Source: Flavobacterium daemonense (GTDB lineage: Bacteria > Bacteroidota > Bacteroidia > Flavobacteriales > Flavobacteriaceae). From it: DNA of 35,689 nt. Numbering within the stretch: position 1 is the first letter of the stretch; each line of letters starts with the position of its first letter. The notes below the pieces were generated by a model. That model worked only from the letters and a program-made list of their open reading frames with translations. It did not search any database and had not been told where the DNA came from. Below, in pieces: positions 24,766 to 32,345 of this stretch. The translations under genes and the position numbers were made by a program. The stretch is from the NCBI RefSeq assembly GCF_007341385.1, contig NZ_VJYD01000022.1, forward strand, positions 1-35,689, in the 5' to 3' direction.

Positions 24766-25884
24766 ATGAAATTTATAGTATCGAGTTCTTACTTATTAAA
24801 ACAACTACAAGTTTTAGGAAGTGTAATCAACAGCAACAATACACTGCCTATTTTAGATAACTTTTTATTTGAACTAAACAATAATGAGTTGACAGTTTCG
24901 GCATCAGATCTTGAAACTACAATGTCGGCTACATTATCGATCGATTCTACAAGTAAAGGAAGCGTTGCTGTACCTGCAAAACTTTTGCTTGAAATTTTAA
25001 AAACATTTCCAGAACAGCCTTTGACTTTTACAGTTGAAGACAACAATACAGTTGAAATCAGTTCTAACTCAGGTAAATACGCATTAGCATATGCAGCCGG
25101 AGAAGAATTTCCAAAATCTGTAAATCTTGAAGATCCATCTGTAACTCTTGTTCCTGCTGATGTTTTAGCAACTGCTGTAAGCAAAACTATTTTTGCTGCC
25201 GGAAACGACGATTTGCGTCCGGTAATGTCTGGAGTTTTCTTCCAGTTTTCACCAGAAGGATTGACTTTTGTTGCTACAGATGCTCACAAATTGGTAAAAT
25301 ATGCACGTACAGATGTAAAAGCATCTCAGGTTGCTGATTTTATTATGCCAAAGAAACCTTTGAACATCTTGAAAAGTATTTTAGGAAGTTCTGACGCTGA
25401 AGTAAAAATTGAATACAACGATTCAAATGCGACTTTCTCATTTGACAATTATATCTTGATGTGTCGTTTGATCGACGGAAAATACCCAAATTATGAAGCG
25501 GTAATTCCAAAAGAAAATCCAAACAAATTAATGATTGACCGTTCTTTATTTTTAAGTTCTGTTCGTCGTGTTGCGATTTTCTCAAACAAAACTACACACC
25601 AAATCCGTTTAAAAATCGCTGGAGCGGAATTGAATGTTTCTGCTGAAGATATTGATTACTCAAACAAAGCAGAAGAAAGGTTGACTTGTGATTATCAAGG
25701 AGATGATCTTCAAATTGGTTTCAACTCGCGTTTTTTAACAGAGATGCTTACGAATTTACAATCTGACATGATTATGTTGGAAATGTCATTGCCAAACAGA
25801 GCTGGAATCCTTACTCCAGTTGATGGTCTAGAAGAAGGAGAAACAGTAACAATGCTGGTAATGCCTGTAATGTTAAATAGTTAA
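24766..25884 (+). CDS. dnaN: DNA polymerase III beta subunit (sliding clamp)
   Basis: A 372-residue sliding clamp, the usual length, which dimerises around DNA and tethers polymerase III, MutS, Hda-type factors and others. Three clamp domains are visible, starting MKFIVSSSYLLKQLQVLGSV, then VSKTIFAAGNDDLRPVMSGV (about 140-160) and IDRSLFLSSVRRVAIFSNKT (about 265-284), ending TMLVMPVMLNS with the canonical MPMR-like tail replaced by MPVMLNS. The start at the ATG 24766 was chosen over a GTG at 24736 because MKFIVSS is the usual N-terminus. It is not next to dnaA here, as is common in Bacteroidota. Confidence 0.97.
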   Translation: MKFIVSSSYLLKQLQVLGSVINSNNTLPILDNFLFELNNNELTVSASDLETTMSATLSIDSTSKGSVAVPAKLLLEILKTFPEQPLTFTVEDNNTVEISSNSGKYALAYAAGEEFPKSVNLEDPSVTLVPADVLATAVSKTIFAAGNDDLRPVMSGVFFQFSPEGLTFVATDAHKLVKYARTDVKASQVADFIMPKKPLNILKSILGSSDAEVKIEYNDSNATFSFDNYILMCRLIDGKYPNYEAVIPKENPNKLMIDRSLFLSSVRRVAIFSNKTTHQIRLKIAGAELNVSAEDIDYSNKAEERLTCDYQGDDLQIGFNSRFLTEMLTNLQSDMIMLEMSLPNRAGILTPVDGLEEGETVTMLVMPVMLNS

Positions 25885-25989
25885 CATCAAAACTTCTTTT
25901 TGTTACAGGGATTTTTTTTAGTTTCGAATTAAAGGCATATCATTGTAAAAAAAAAATATCGCTATTAACCAACCATTTTTTATACCTAG

Positions 25990-26026
25990 AAACCGCAATT
26001 CTTTTTTTAAGATTTGCGGTTTTTTA
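25990..26026 (+). terminator. Terminator of dnaN
   Basis: AAACCGCAA (25990-25998) pairs with TTGCGGTTT (26014-26022) and runs into a T-tract. It lies 106 bases after the dnaN stop codon. Confidence 0.75.
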
Positions 26027-26090
26027 TTTAGGGAGATTTTTGTTTGAAGTTTCAGGTTTAAAGCTTCATGTTGATATACTATACCTATAA

Positions 26091-26211
26091 TTTAACCGCA
26101 AAGACGCTAAGAACAACGCAAAGTTCGCAAAGTTGTTTTCACAAAGCTTTGCGAACTTTGCGTTTGTAAGCACAATCTTAATCAAATAACTTTGCGTGCT
26201 TTCCGGTTAAA
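26091..26211. repeat. Palindromic repeat, TTTAACCGCAAAG family, copy 2
   Basis: TTTAACCGCAAAG (26091-26103) is inverted at 26199-26211 with one mismatch. The inner hairpin GCAAAGTTCGCAAAG (26118-26132) is perfectly inverted at 26147-26161. The right half is repeated 180 bases downstream in copy 3. Confidence 0.8.
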
Positions 26212-26235
26212 TCACGCAACACATCTTACACCAGT

Positions 26236-26268
26236 AAACCCGACAGGTTTTTAAAACCTGTCGGGTTT
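26236..26268. repeat. CCCGACAGG hairpin, second copy
   Basis: AAACCCGACAGGTTTT (26236-26251) and AAAACCTGTCGGGTTT (26253-26268) form a 16-bp perfect stem. It is the same stem sequence as the hairpin at 114-144, with longer arms. It sits between two larger repeats and follows no gene directly. Confidence 0.7.
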
Positions 26269-26300
26269 GTTGCACAAAGAAAACTTGAAGACTGAAACTA

Positions 26301-26391
26301 GCAAAGTTCGCAAAGTTTAAATAAAGCTTTGCGAACTTTGCTTTTGTGAGCACAATCTTGATCAAAAAACTTTGCGTGCTTTGCGGTTAAA
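26301..26391. repeat. Palindromic repeat, TTTAACCGCAAAG family, copy 3 (left arm lost)
   Basis: The inner hairpin GCAAAGTTCGCAAAG (26301-26315) / CTTTGCGAACTTTGC (26327-26341) and the right outer arm CTTTGCGGTTAAA (26379-26391) match copy 2. The left outer arm TTTAACCGCAAAG is missing, so this is a truncated copy. Confidence 0.75.
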
Positions 26392-26451
26392 CTTCACACA
26401 AGCCATTCAACCTGAAACCTAAAACTTCAAACCTGAAACAAATTTTTTCTG

Positions 26452-26459
26452 TAACTTTG
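26452..26459 (+). promoter_or_regulatory. -7 element of the frnE-like gene, four bases before the ATG
   Basis: TAACTTTG matches TANNTTTG and ends four bases before the ATG at 26464. Transcription starting at the normal distance would give a leaderless or one-base-leader mRNA. The -33 position does not show TTTG. Confidence 0.5.
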
Positions 26460-26463
26460 TACT

Positions 26464-27093
26464 ATGAAAATAGAAATTTGGTCGGACATCATGTGTCCGT
26501 TTTGTTATATCGGAAAAAGACAATTGGAGACGGCTTTAAAACAGTTTCCTGAAGATAACTTCGAAATTGAATGGAAAAGCTTTCAGCTTGATCCAAGTAT
26601 CACACCACAATCTGGAAAAGACGTTTACACGTTTTTAGCTGAAAGAAAAGGCATGTCACTTGAACAATCAAAAGAAATGCATAAAGGTGTCGCAGAGCGC
26701 GCCAAAAGCGTTGGTTTGGATTATAACTTCGATAAAGCGGTTATTTCAAATTCTTTAGAAGCGCATCGAATCATTCAATTGGCGAAAACGAAAAAATTAG
26801 GCGATGAAATGGGAGAAATTTTCTTCAAAGCTTATTTTACAGAAGGCCGTGATTTAAATAATGGTCCAACGCTGATAGAATTGGGAGAAAAAGCTGGTTT
26901 AGATAAAGCTGAAATTTTAGAAGTGCTTCAAAACGAAAATTTATTTTTGAAAGAAGTGCAGCACGACATCACCGAAGCACAAGAAATAGGCGTCCAAGGC
27001 GTTCCGTTTTTTGTTTTTGACCGAAAATATGCCGTATCAGGCGCTCAGCCCGTAGAAGCTTTTGTAAATACAATTAATGAAGTGCTGAAGTAA
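26464..27093 (+). CDS. DsbA-family oxidoreductase (FrnE-like)
   Basis: A 209-residue cytosolic thioredoxin-fold protein of the FrnE/DsbA branch. The active-site CPFC motif (Cys11-Cys14, in SDIMCPFCYIGKR) follows the first strand, and a helical insertion (about 60-150) is typical of FrnE. The cis-Pro region is VQGVPFFVFDRKYAVSGAQP (about 177-196). No signal peptide is present, so it is a cytoplasmic disulfide oxidoreductase or isomerase. FrnE of Deinococcus has been linked to oxidative stress, which is knowledge of the family and not of this protein. A hairpin overlapping the stop codon ends transcription. Confidence 0.9.
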   Translation: MKIEIWSDIMCPFCYIGKRQLETALKQFPEDNFEIEWKSFQLDPSITPQSGKDVYTFLAERKGMSLEQSKEMHKGVAERAKSVGLDYNFDKAVISNSLEAHRIIQLAKTKKLGDEMGEIFFKAYFTEGRDLNNGPTLIELGEKAGLDKAEILEVLQNENLFLKEVQHDITEAQEIGVQGVPFFVFDRKYAVSGAQPVEAFVNTINEVLK

Positions 27094-27108
27094 TTCAGCA
27101 CTTTTTGT
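27081..27108 (+). terminator. Terminator overlapping the frnE-like stop codon
   Basis: AGTGCTGAA (27081-27089) pairs with TTCAGCACT (27094-27102), followed by TTTTG and TTT. The TAA stop codon (27091-27093) lies in the loop. Confidence 0.75.
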
Positions 27109-27159
27109 TTCTTTAAAAGTCATTTTATTACAAAGTAAAACAGACGCAAACCAAGTGCA

Positions 27160-28020
27160 ATGGCAATTAAAAAAACAAACCAAAATATTCCGCTTCTTGG
27201 TCTTCAAGAATTTCAGAAAGAACAAGATACGCATTTAGATCAGCTTGTTTTTAACGAACTTCATGGAGAAAGACATATTGACAAACCGCATCAACATGAT
27301 TTTTTTATTATTATCCTTTTTGATCAAGCAAAAGGCGTCCACAATATCGACTTTGTAGATTATAAAATCAACAACCATCAAATTCATCTTCTTTTTCCTG
27401 GACAAGTTCACAAATGGCATATCGAACCTGACACAACAGGTTATCAACTTATGATTGGCAGAGATTTTTTTGAAAGCTTTTCCTCAAGCTTCAGATTTTC
27501 ATTTGCACAATATCACAATCATCCCGTTATAGAACTGAGTCAGGAATCATACAATCTTTTGGAATATGAATTTTTAGCAATTAAAACCGAAATCGAAAGC
27601 CAAGATTCTCTTCAAGAATTAATAAGTTCGCGTACTTCTGTTATTGCTTCGATTATCAGCAAAGAAGCTGCAAAAGTATTTTCAGATCATAATATTTATC
27701 AAACAGAACCAAGAATTGCAAAATTTCAAGAACTGATTAACATCAATTTTAAAGAAGAAAAATCGGTTTCTTTTTACGCTTCAAAACTCAATATTTCAGC
27801 TAATTACTTAAACATACTCTGTAAAAAATATTTAAAAATTTCGGCTACAGAAGTTATTCAGCAACGAATTCTTTTGGAAGCAAAACGACATCTTAAAGCA
27901 ACAGCATTATCAGTAAAGGAAATTGCCTTTGAATTGGGTTTTGTCGATCACAGCTATTTTTCGAATTTCTTCAAAACACAAACCGGAACAGCACCAACAA
28001 ATTTTCGCGAGCAGTTATAA
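27160..28020 (+). CDS. AraC-family transcriptional regulator
   Basis: A 286-residue regulator. The N-terminal cupin-like sensor (about 25-125) shows HIDKPHQHDFFIIILFDQA, with several His residues, and NNHQIHLLFPGQVHKWHI. The C-terminal AraC DNA-binding domain (about 200-284) has two helix-turn-helix units, FYASKLNISANYLNILCKK and VKEIAFELGFVDHSYFSNFF, ending TGTAPTNFREQL. This is the architecture of AraC regulators that sense small aromatic or sugar compounds. It lies 77 bases upstream of the amidohydrolase gene on the same strand, so control of that gene is plausible but not shown; a -7 element for the amidohydrolase lies in between. Confidence 0.92.
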   Translation: MAIKKTNQNIPLLGLQEFQKEQDTHLDQLVFNELHGERHIDKPHQHDFFIIILFDQAKGVHNIDFVDYKINNHQIHLLFPGQVHKWHIEPDTTGYQLMIGRDFFESFSSSFRFSFAQYHNHPVIELSQESYNLLEYEFLAIKTEIESQDSLQELISSRTSVIASIISKEAAKVFSDHNIYQTEPRIAKFQELININFKEEKSVSFYASKLNISANYLNILCKKYLKISATEVIQQRILLEAKRHLKATALSVKEIAFELGFVDHSYFSNFFKTQTGTAPTNFREQL

Positions 28021-28071
28021 ATCTTTCAAGCCTTGGAATAAATTTTATAGGTCTTTTATTGATACGAATTC

Positions 28072-28079
28072 TATTTTTG
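28072..28079 (+). promoter_or_regulatory. -7 element of the amidohydrolase gene
   Basis: TATTTTTG matches TANNTTTG, 18 bases before the ATG at 28098. It lies inside the upstream open frame from 28059, which supports the later start. Confidence 0.45.
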
Positions 28080-28097
28080 TGTAAATATTTATTCAGT

Positions 28098-29438
28098 ATG
28101 ACAGATTCAAATATAACCCGTAAAGATTTTTTAAGAAACTCCGTTTTTGGAGTTGCAGGACTTGCTGTTGGTTCAAGTTTCCTAAATACAGCCAATGCAG
28201 CTACAAGGAATGAACCTAATTCTGAAATAAAAACTTCGGCCGGGAAAAATTATACTCTAAAAAATGTCAGGTTAGAAACGGGTTTTGAATATGAAGATAA
28301 CGACGTTGTACGCACTAAAACAGAATTATTCTGCATTGAAATAAGCGACGGAAAAATAAAAGCTATTTCGCCAAACAAACCCAATTCAGCCGCTATTGAT
28401 GCAAAAGGTTTATTGATGCTTCCTGCATTTAGAGACATGCATATTCATTTAGACAAAACATTTTATAATGACTGGCATGCTGTTAAAAAAAGAACTGGCG
28501 GCGTAAAAGGAATGATTGCGCTCGAACAGCAAATTCTCCCAGAAATGCTGAAAAATTCTACTCAAAAAGCAGAAAAACTGATTGAATTATTACAATCTCA
28601 CGGAACATCGTTTGCGCGTAGTCACGTAAACATAGAACCGACTTCAAAACTTCAATCTTTAAAAAATCTACAAATAGCTTTAGAAAACAAGAAAAATACT
28701 TTTGGTGCCGAATTAGTTGCTTTTCCGCAACACGGCGTTTTTTATACCGATTCTGTTCCGTATTTAAAAGAAGCTGCCAAAATGGATATCGATTTTATTG
28801 GCGGACTTGATCCTTATTCTATTGATGGCGCAATCGAAAAAACAATTGATTTTACAGTTCAATTGGCATTGGACAACAAAAAGGGAATTGATATTCATTT
28901 GCATGAATCGGGTGAATCTGGAGTAAAAACTATAGATTATTTAATAGAGAAAGTAAATGAGAATCCTGATTTAAAAGGAAAAACATTTCTCAGCCATTGT
29001 TTTGCACTCGGAAAACTAGAAAAAACCAAACAAGAAGAAATGGCTGAAAAACTAAGCAATGCTCAAATAGGAATTGTTTCAACGATACCTTTTGGAAGTT
29101 TAGTCATGCCAATTCCCACTTTAATGAAATATGGCGTAAATGTAATGACAGGAAACGACAGCATTATCGATCACTGGAATACATTTGGAACCGGAAGTGT
29201 TTTGCAAAAGGCAAATCTTGCATCGCAATTATACGGGCAAACCACTGAACTTGCATTGTCAAGAATGCTTAAATTAGCAACTGCAGGTCCAATTCCGTTA
29301 GACGACAAAGGTATTCAGCAATGGCCAAAAAATGGCGACAAAGCTGACCTAGTTTTTCTTGATGCAAGTTGCTCTGCAGAAGCAGTTTCAAGGATGTCAC
29401 CTGTACGAATGCTTATACACAACGGAACTATCGTTTAA
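28098..29438 (+). CDS. Amidohydrolase (cytosine-deaminase-like), exported
   Basis: A 446-residue metal-dependent hydrolase with the cytosine deaminase-type layout. Ligands are His115 and His117 in FRDMHIHLDKT, His267 (with the proton-shuttle Glu270) in DIHLHESGE, His300 in LSHCFALG and Asp354 in MTGNDSIID. Their spacing is close to E. coli CodA. The start at 28098 gives MTDSNITRKDFLRNSVFGVA, a Tat-like signal with Arg-Lys in place of the twin Arg, plus a hydrophobic stretch and an ANAA cleavage site; export is therefore likely but not certain. The substrate is unknown: cytosine, other N-heterocycles or hydroxyl/chloro-azines are all possible. An AraC gene sits upstream and a terminator lies just downstream. 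Confidence 0.85.
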   Translation: MTDSNITRKDFLRNSVFGVAGLAVGSSFLNTANAATRNEPNSEIKTSAGKNYTLKNVRLETGFEYEDNDVVRTKTELFCIEISDGKIKAISPNKPNSAAIDAKGLLMLPAFRDMHIHLDKTFYNDWHAVKKRTGGVKGMIALEQQILPEMLKNSTQKAEKLIELLQSHGTSFARSHVNIEPTSKLQSLKNLQIALENKKNTFGAELVAFPQHGVFYTDSVPYLKEAAKMDIDFIGGLDPYSIDGAIEKTIDFTVQLALDNKKGIDIHLHESGESGVKTIDYLIEKVNENPDLKGKTFLSHCFALGKLEKTKQEEMAEKLSNAQIGIVSTIPFGSLVMPIPTLMKYGVNVMTGNDSIIDHWNTFGTGSVLQKANLASQLYGQTTELALSRMLKLATAGPIPLDDKGIQQWPKNGDKADLVFLDASCSAEAVSRMSPVRMLIHNGTIV

Positions 29439-29440
29439 AA

Positions 29441-29480
29441 AAAAAGCCTAAAGAATTTACAAGAATTCTTTAGGCTTTTT
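29441..29480. terminator. Bidirectional terminator between the amidohydrolase and MutS-like genes
   Basis: AAGCCTAAAGAATT (29444-29457) is perfectly inverted at 29464-29477, flanked by A-run and T-run, between convergent genes. Confidence 0.85.
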
Positions 29481-29483
29481 CTT

Positions 29484-31256
29484 TTAAATCACTCCCATTT
29501 TTTGCATTAAGAAAGTAGCGCTTTTATTTTTACAAATACCGCCTCTCAGTTTATAATCAAAATAAAGTTCGTTATTCTTGATTTCGACTTCAAAACATTG
29601 ATTCGTCAGAATATCAGGATATTCATTTGTTGTCAAGCAGACTTCAATATCATGTGTTGCGATTGCTCCAATTGCTTTTTGCGCGATTACCTTTTTAACC
29701 ACTTCAATAGTTCCGTTTCGTTTATCATCAGAATTTGTTCCTCTTAAAATTTCATCTAACAAAACAAAAGCTGGTCTATCTTCTAATGCATCCATAATTT
29801 GTTTTAAACGTTTGATTTCAGCAAAGAAATACGATTCGCTGTCGGCCAAAGAATCGGATAATCGCATTGAAACCAATACTGGAAGTGGATGAATATTAGC
29901 TTTTGAAGCACAAACAACTGACCCAATTCCACCTAAAACCATATTAACACCCAAACTTCTTAAAAAAGTACTTTTACCAGACATATTTGAACCTGTTAAA
30001 ATCATGAAAGATTCCGGATAAAAATGAGTGTCATTCCCTACTCTAGTTAGTGGATTTAATAAAGGATGACTCAAATCTGAAAAACCAATTTTATATTCTG
30101 AATTGATTTCTGGGAAAACAAAATCAGGATTATTGTATGCTAAATTTGCTAAACTATTCAACGCTTCAAACTCGCCAATAACAGCAATCCATTTTTCAAG
30201 TTCTTCAGAATAATTATCTTTCCACTTTAAAAGCGCTTTTAAAACATGAAGATTAAACAAAAAAGTACCATTAAACAAAGTTGCTGTCACTAAATTACTT
30301 ATAGTGTCCATTCTTGAAAACAACTCTGATAACTGTTTTAAATGCACACTTGCCGGTGCATTCTTGAAAACAAGTTGTTGTTGTAAATCTCTTAATTTTT
30401 TAGATTGAAAGGTTTCTGTTTCAATTCTCTGAACTAATAAACTATATTGCTTGATTATTTTATCAACGTTATCAGCCTTCGCAATTTCAGACTGAATTCT
30501 TTTCAATGATCTTCCTACAACCATCAAATTCGCAATAAAAACATAACTCAAATAGGATAGTAAAATCGTTTTTGAAGTAATATAATATGCAATTAAAACA
30601 CCAAAAAACAACGCAGGCAGTGCAAACGACAGCAAAACCGTCACTTTAGGTAATGTATTATTTTTAAATGAATTCCAATGAATTATAGAATCATACGAAG
30701 CTTTACTGTCAGAACTGACAGTAGCTAATGCTAAAAAATCCTGACGCCAATCGATCTTCGTTTTAAGTTCGTTTATAGCTTCCTGATTTTCTAAAATAAC
30801 TTCATTTGGAAAAAGATGCAACAACTTATTTGCTAAGGTTTTTTTTCCGATAAATGTTGCTGTTCTGTTTAAATTTTGGAACAAAGAATGATCACCGAAA
30901 ATATCCAAATCATACGCATATGGATGATGAAAATCGTTGAATTCGATTCCGTTTTCAAAAGGCAATTTTTCTCTTTTTAAAAACGAAATTTCATTTTGAT
31001 TAATTTTTAAAAGTGCGGTGGTAAGTTGTTTTTGAAAAGATAATTTAGTGTGGATTTTCATTAAAAAAATAAAACCAACAAAAGACAAAACTGCCATCAC
31101 GACAAACAGTATATCATTGGTTTTGATGTAATAAAACAACATAAACAAACAAAGAAAAACTGTTAACAGACGCAAAATACTGATGCTGTTGTATCTTTTA
31201 TTGATTTTATTATAAAGATTGGAAAAGTGTGCGACTTTATTTTGATATACTTCCAT
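29484..31256 (-). CDS. Membrane-anchored MutS-family ATPase
   Basis: A 590-residue MutS relative that lacks the mismatch-recognition N-terminal domain of MutS. The N-terminus has two hydrophobic segments (about 25-44 and 48-66), and a further pair lies at about 206-250. The C-terminal ATPase domain is intact: Walker A LTGSNMSGKSTFLRS (about 420-434), the MutS signature ESYFFAEIKRLKQI, Walker B FVLLDEILRGTNSDD and ATHDIEV. No Smr domain is present, so it is not MutS2. Such membrane MutS-like proteins are frequent in Bacteroidota, and their role is not established. The -7 element TATATTTG lies at 31276-31283 on the minus strand. Confidence 0.88.
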   Translation of the reverse strand: MEVYQNKVAHFSNLYNKINKRYNSISILRLLTVFLCLFMLFYYIKTNDILFVVMAVLSFVGFIFLMKIHTKLSFQKQLTTALLKINQNEISFLKREKLPFENGIEFNDFHHPYAYDLDIFGDHSLFQNLNRTATFIGKKTLANKLLHLFPNEVILENQEAINELKTKIDWRQDFLALATVSSDSKASYDSIIHWNSFKNNTLPKVTVLLSFALPALFFGVLIAYYITSKTILLSYLSYVFIANLMVVGRSLKRIQSEIAKADNVDKIIKQYSLLVQRIETETFQSKKLRDLQQQLVFKNAPASVHLKQLSELFSRMDTISNLVTATLFNGTFLFNLHVLKALLKWKDNYSEELEKWIAVIGEFEALNSLANLAYNNPDFVFPEINSEYKIGFSDLSHPLLNPLTRVGNDTHFYPESFMILTGSNMSGKSTFLRSLGVNMVLGGIGSVVCASKANIHPLPVLVSMRLSDSLADSESYFFAEIKRLKQIMDALEDRPAFVLLDEILRGTNSDDKRNGTIEVVKKVIAQKAIGAIATHDIEVCLTTNEYPDILTNQCFEVEIKNNELYFDYKLRGGICKNKSATFLMQKMGVI

Positions 31257-31275
31257 TTTAAATTTTATTGAAGTA

Positions 31276-31283
31276 CAAATATA
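31276..31283 (-). promoter_or_regulatory. -7 element of the MutS-like gene
   Basis: TATATTTG on the minus strand matches TANNTTTG, 19 bases before the ATG at 31256. A TTTG lies only 13 bases upstream, shorter than the usual spacer. Confidence 0.4.
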
Positions 31284-31325
31284 AATTTTACACTTTCAAA
31301 ACTGTTATTTAAATAATTTTCTTTT

Positions 31326-32162
31326 TTATTCCTTTTCATGCATTACTAAAACGGGCACAGAAACTTCTTTGGTAATTTTTTTTGAAAAGCTCGATTCAAA
31401 AATGCTTTCAAAAAAAGATCTTTTGTGCGTTATAGTTGTCAGAATATCAATGTCTTTATAAAGAATAAAGTCAAGAATAGTTTCTTTTACTTCATCGCTT
31501 GGGAGAACTAAAAATTCAACATTTTCATTCGCAAATTCCTGTTCCCATTCTTTAATTGTCATTTCTGAAACGTCAGAATGTGAAGTTTTCACGTATAAAC
31601 TTTTGACTTTTGCGTCCGTCTTTTTAGCAATTTTCAATATTCTTTGCAGTACCTTTTTATCTTTTTCGCGGTATCTGGTGGTAAATCCAATGACTTTTAC
31701 CTTTTTATATTTAGCATCGACAGGAACGCACAAAACAGGCACATTAACTTCTGAAATCACCGAGTTTGTATTTGATCCGGTAAAAAACTTTGTCCAATCA
31801 GAAACACCGGTGGTTCCCATTATTACAAAATCAACTTGATCTTCTTCGACAGCATTTTTCAAATTAAAAATCAAATCACCGTCCATCAATCGATGCTTGA
31901 TGACAATATTTTCTAATTTCCGCTCTGCGGCAATAGCTCTCAATTTTGGAATTTCATCTTTAAACATCTCAAATTTAGCCAATTCTATTGAGCTGTAAAT
32001 CGAGGCATAATTTTCTGGAAAAAACTGGCTGTCATACACCGGAATCTCAAAAGTATGAAGCAAAATAAGTTCGGCGTTGACAATTTTGGCAAACTCTAGT
32101 GCGTGGACAAACGCATTTGTAGCCGCTTCAGAAAAATCTGTGGGAAATAATATCTTTTTCAT
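31326..32162 (-). CDS. Tandem universal stress protein (two UspA domains)
   Basis: A 278-residue cytosolic protein with two UspA domains (about 1-150 and 155-277). The first has the typical start KKILFPTDFSEAATNAFVHA and an ATP-binding-type motif GTTGVSDWTKFFTGSNTNSV (about 117-136). The second (from KKVKVIGFTTRYREKD) has the C-terminal HKRSFFESIFESSFSKKITK without a clear GxGS core, suggesting ATP binding only in the first. Its promoter reads TTG-N18-TAAATTTG at 32191-32219 on the minus strand, and a perfect FNR-box-like palindrome lies immediately upstream. This fits regulation by oxygen or redox state, which remains inferred. Confidence 0.88.
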   Translation of the reverse strand: MKKILFPTDFSEAATNAFVHALEFAKIVNAELILLHTFEIPVYDSQFFPENYASIYSSIELAKFEMFKDEIPKLRAIAAERKLENIVIKHRLMDGDLIFNLKNAVEEDQVDFVIMGTTGVSDWTKFFTGSNTNSVISEVNVPVLCVPVDAKYKKVKVIGFTTRYREKDKKVLQRILKIAKKTDAKVKSLYVKTSHSDVSEMTIKEWEQEFANENVEFLVLPSDEVKETILDFILYKDIDILTTITHKRSFFESIFESSFSKKITKEVSVPVLVMHEKE

Positions 32163-32190
32163 TTTGTTAAGGATTAGTGTATTGTTCTCT

Positions 32191-32219
32191 CAAATTTAAT
32201 CATTCTAAAAACAAAACAA
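32191..32219 (-). promoter_or_regulatory. Promoter of the universal stress protein gene (TTG-N18-TAAATTTG)
   Basis: On the minus strand TTG (plus CAA, 32217-32219), an 18-base spacer and TAAATTTG (plus CAAATTTA, 32191-32198) match the Bacteroidota consensus. The transcript would start about 25 bases before the ATG at 32162. Confidence 0.6.
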
Positions 32220-32220
32220 C

Positions 32221-32234
32221 CTGATAATTATCAG
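32221..32234. promoter_or_regulatory. Perfect 14-bp palindrome, FNR/CRP-box-like operator
   Basis: CTGATAATTATCAG is a perfect palindrome resembling the FNR-family site TTGATNNNNATCAA (four of five bases match in each half). Its centre lies about 40-42 bases upstream of the predicted start of the stress protein gene, where class II activators of this family bind. Confidence 0.5.
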
Positions 32235-32333
32235 TATTTTAACACTTAATAATTTCTTAAAAAGGAGATTTATGCAACATCTTATTTCGATTTTCAGCTT
32301 TGGATCAGACATTCAATTTTAAGGCATTTTTTA

Positions 32334-32341
32334 TACCTTTG
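32334..32341 (+). promoter_or_regulatory. -7 element of mnmE, four bases before the ATG
   Basis: TACCTTTG matches TANNTTTG and ends four bases before the mnmE ATG at 32346, so the transcript would be leaderless or nearly so. No TTTG is seen at -33. Confidence 0.5.
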
Positions 32342-32345
32342 CATT

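Larger units (their letters stand above)
25885..26463. other. 579-base repeat-rich intergenic region
   Basis: The dnaN terminator (25990-26026) is followed by a block of repeats. An outer arm TTTCAGGTTT (26050 area) has an inverted partner AAACCTGAAA (26430 area). Two copies of the TTTAACCGCAAAG repeat follow (26091-26211 and 26301-26391), with a CCCGACAGG hairpin (26236-26268) between them. The frnE-like promoter sits at the right edge. No ORF or RNA gene is evident. Repeats have clearly inserted into or duplicated within one another here. Confidence 0.7.

Noticed and set aside
24789..25184. Open frame of 131 codons antisense to dnaN.
   Set aside because: It is fully inside the highly conserved clamp gene and has no protein features of its own.
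32272..32322. A 16-codon reading frame (MQHLISIF...) preceded by AAGGAG, upstream of mnmE, as a leader peptide.
   Set aside because: The best promoter element for mnmE (32334-32341) lies downstream of it, SD motifs carry little weight in Bacteroidota, and the peptide has no recognisable features.
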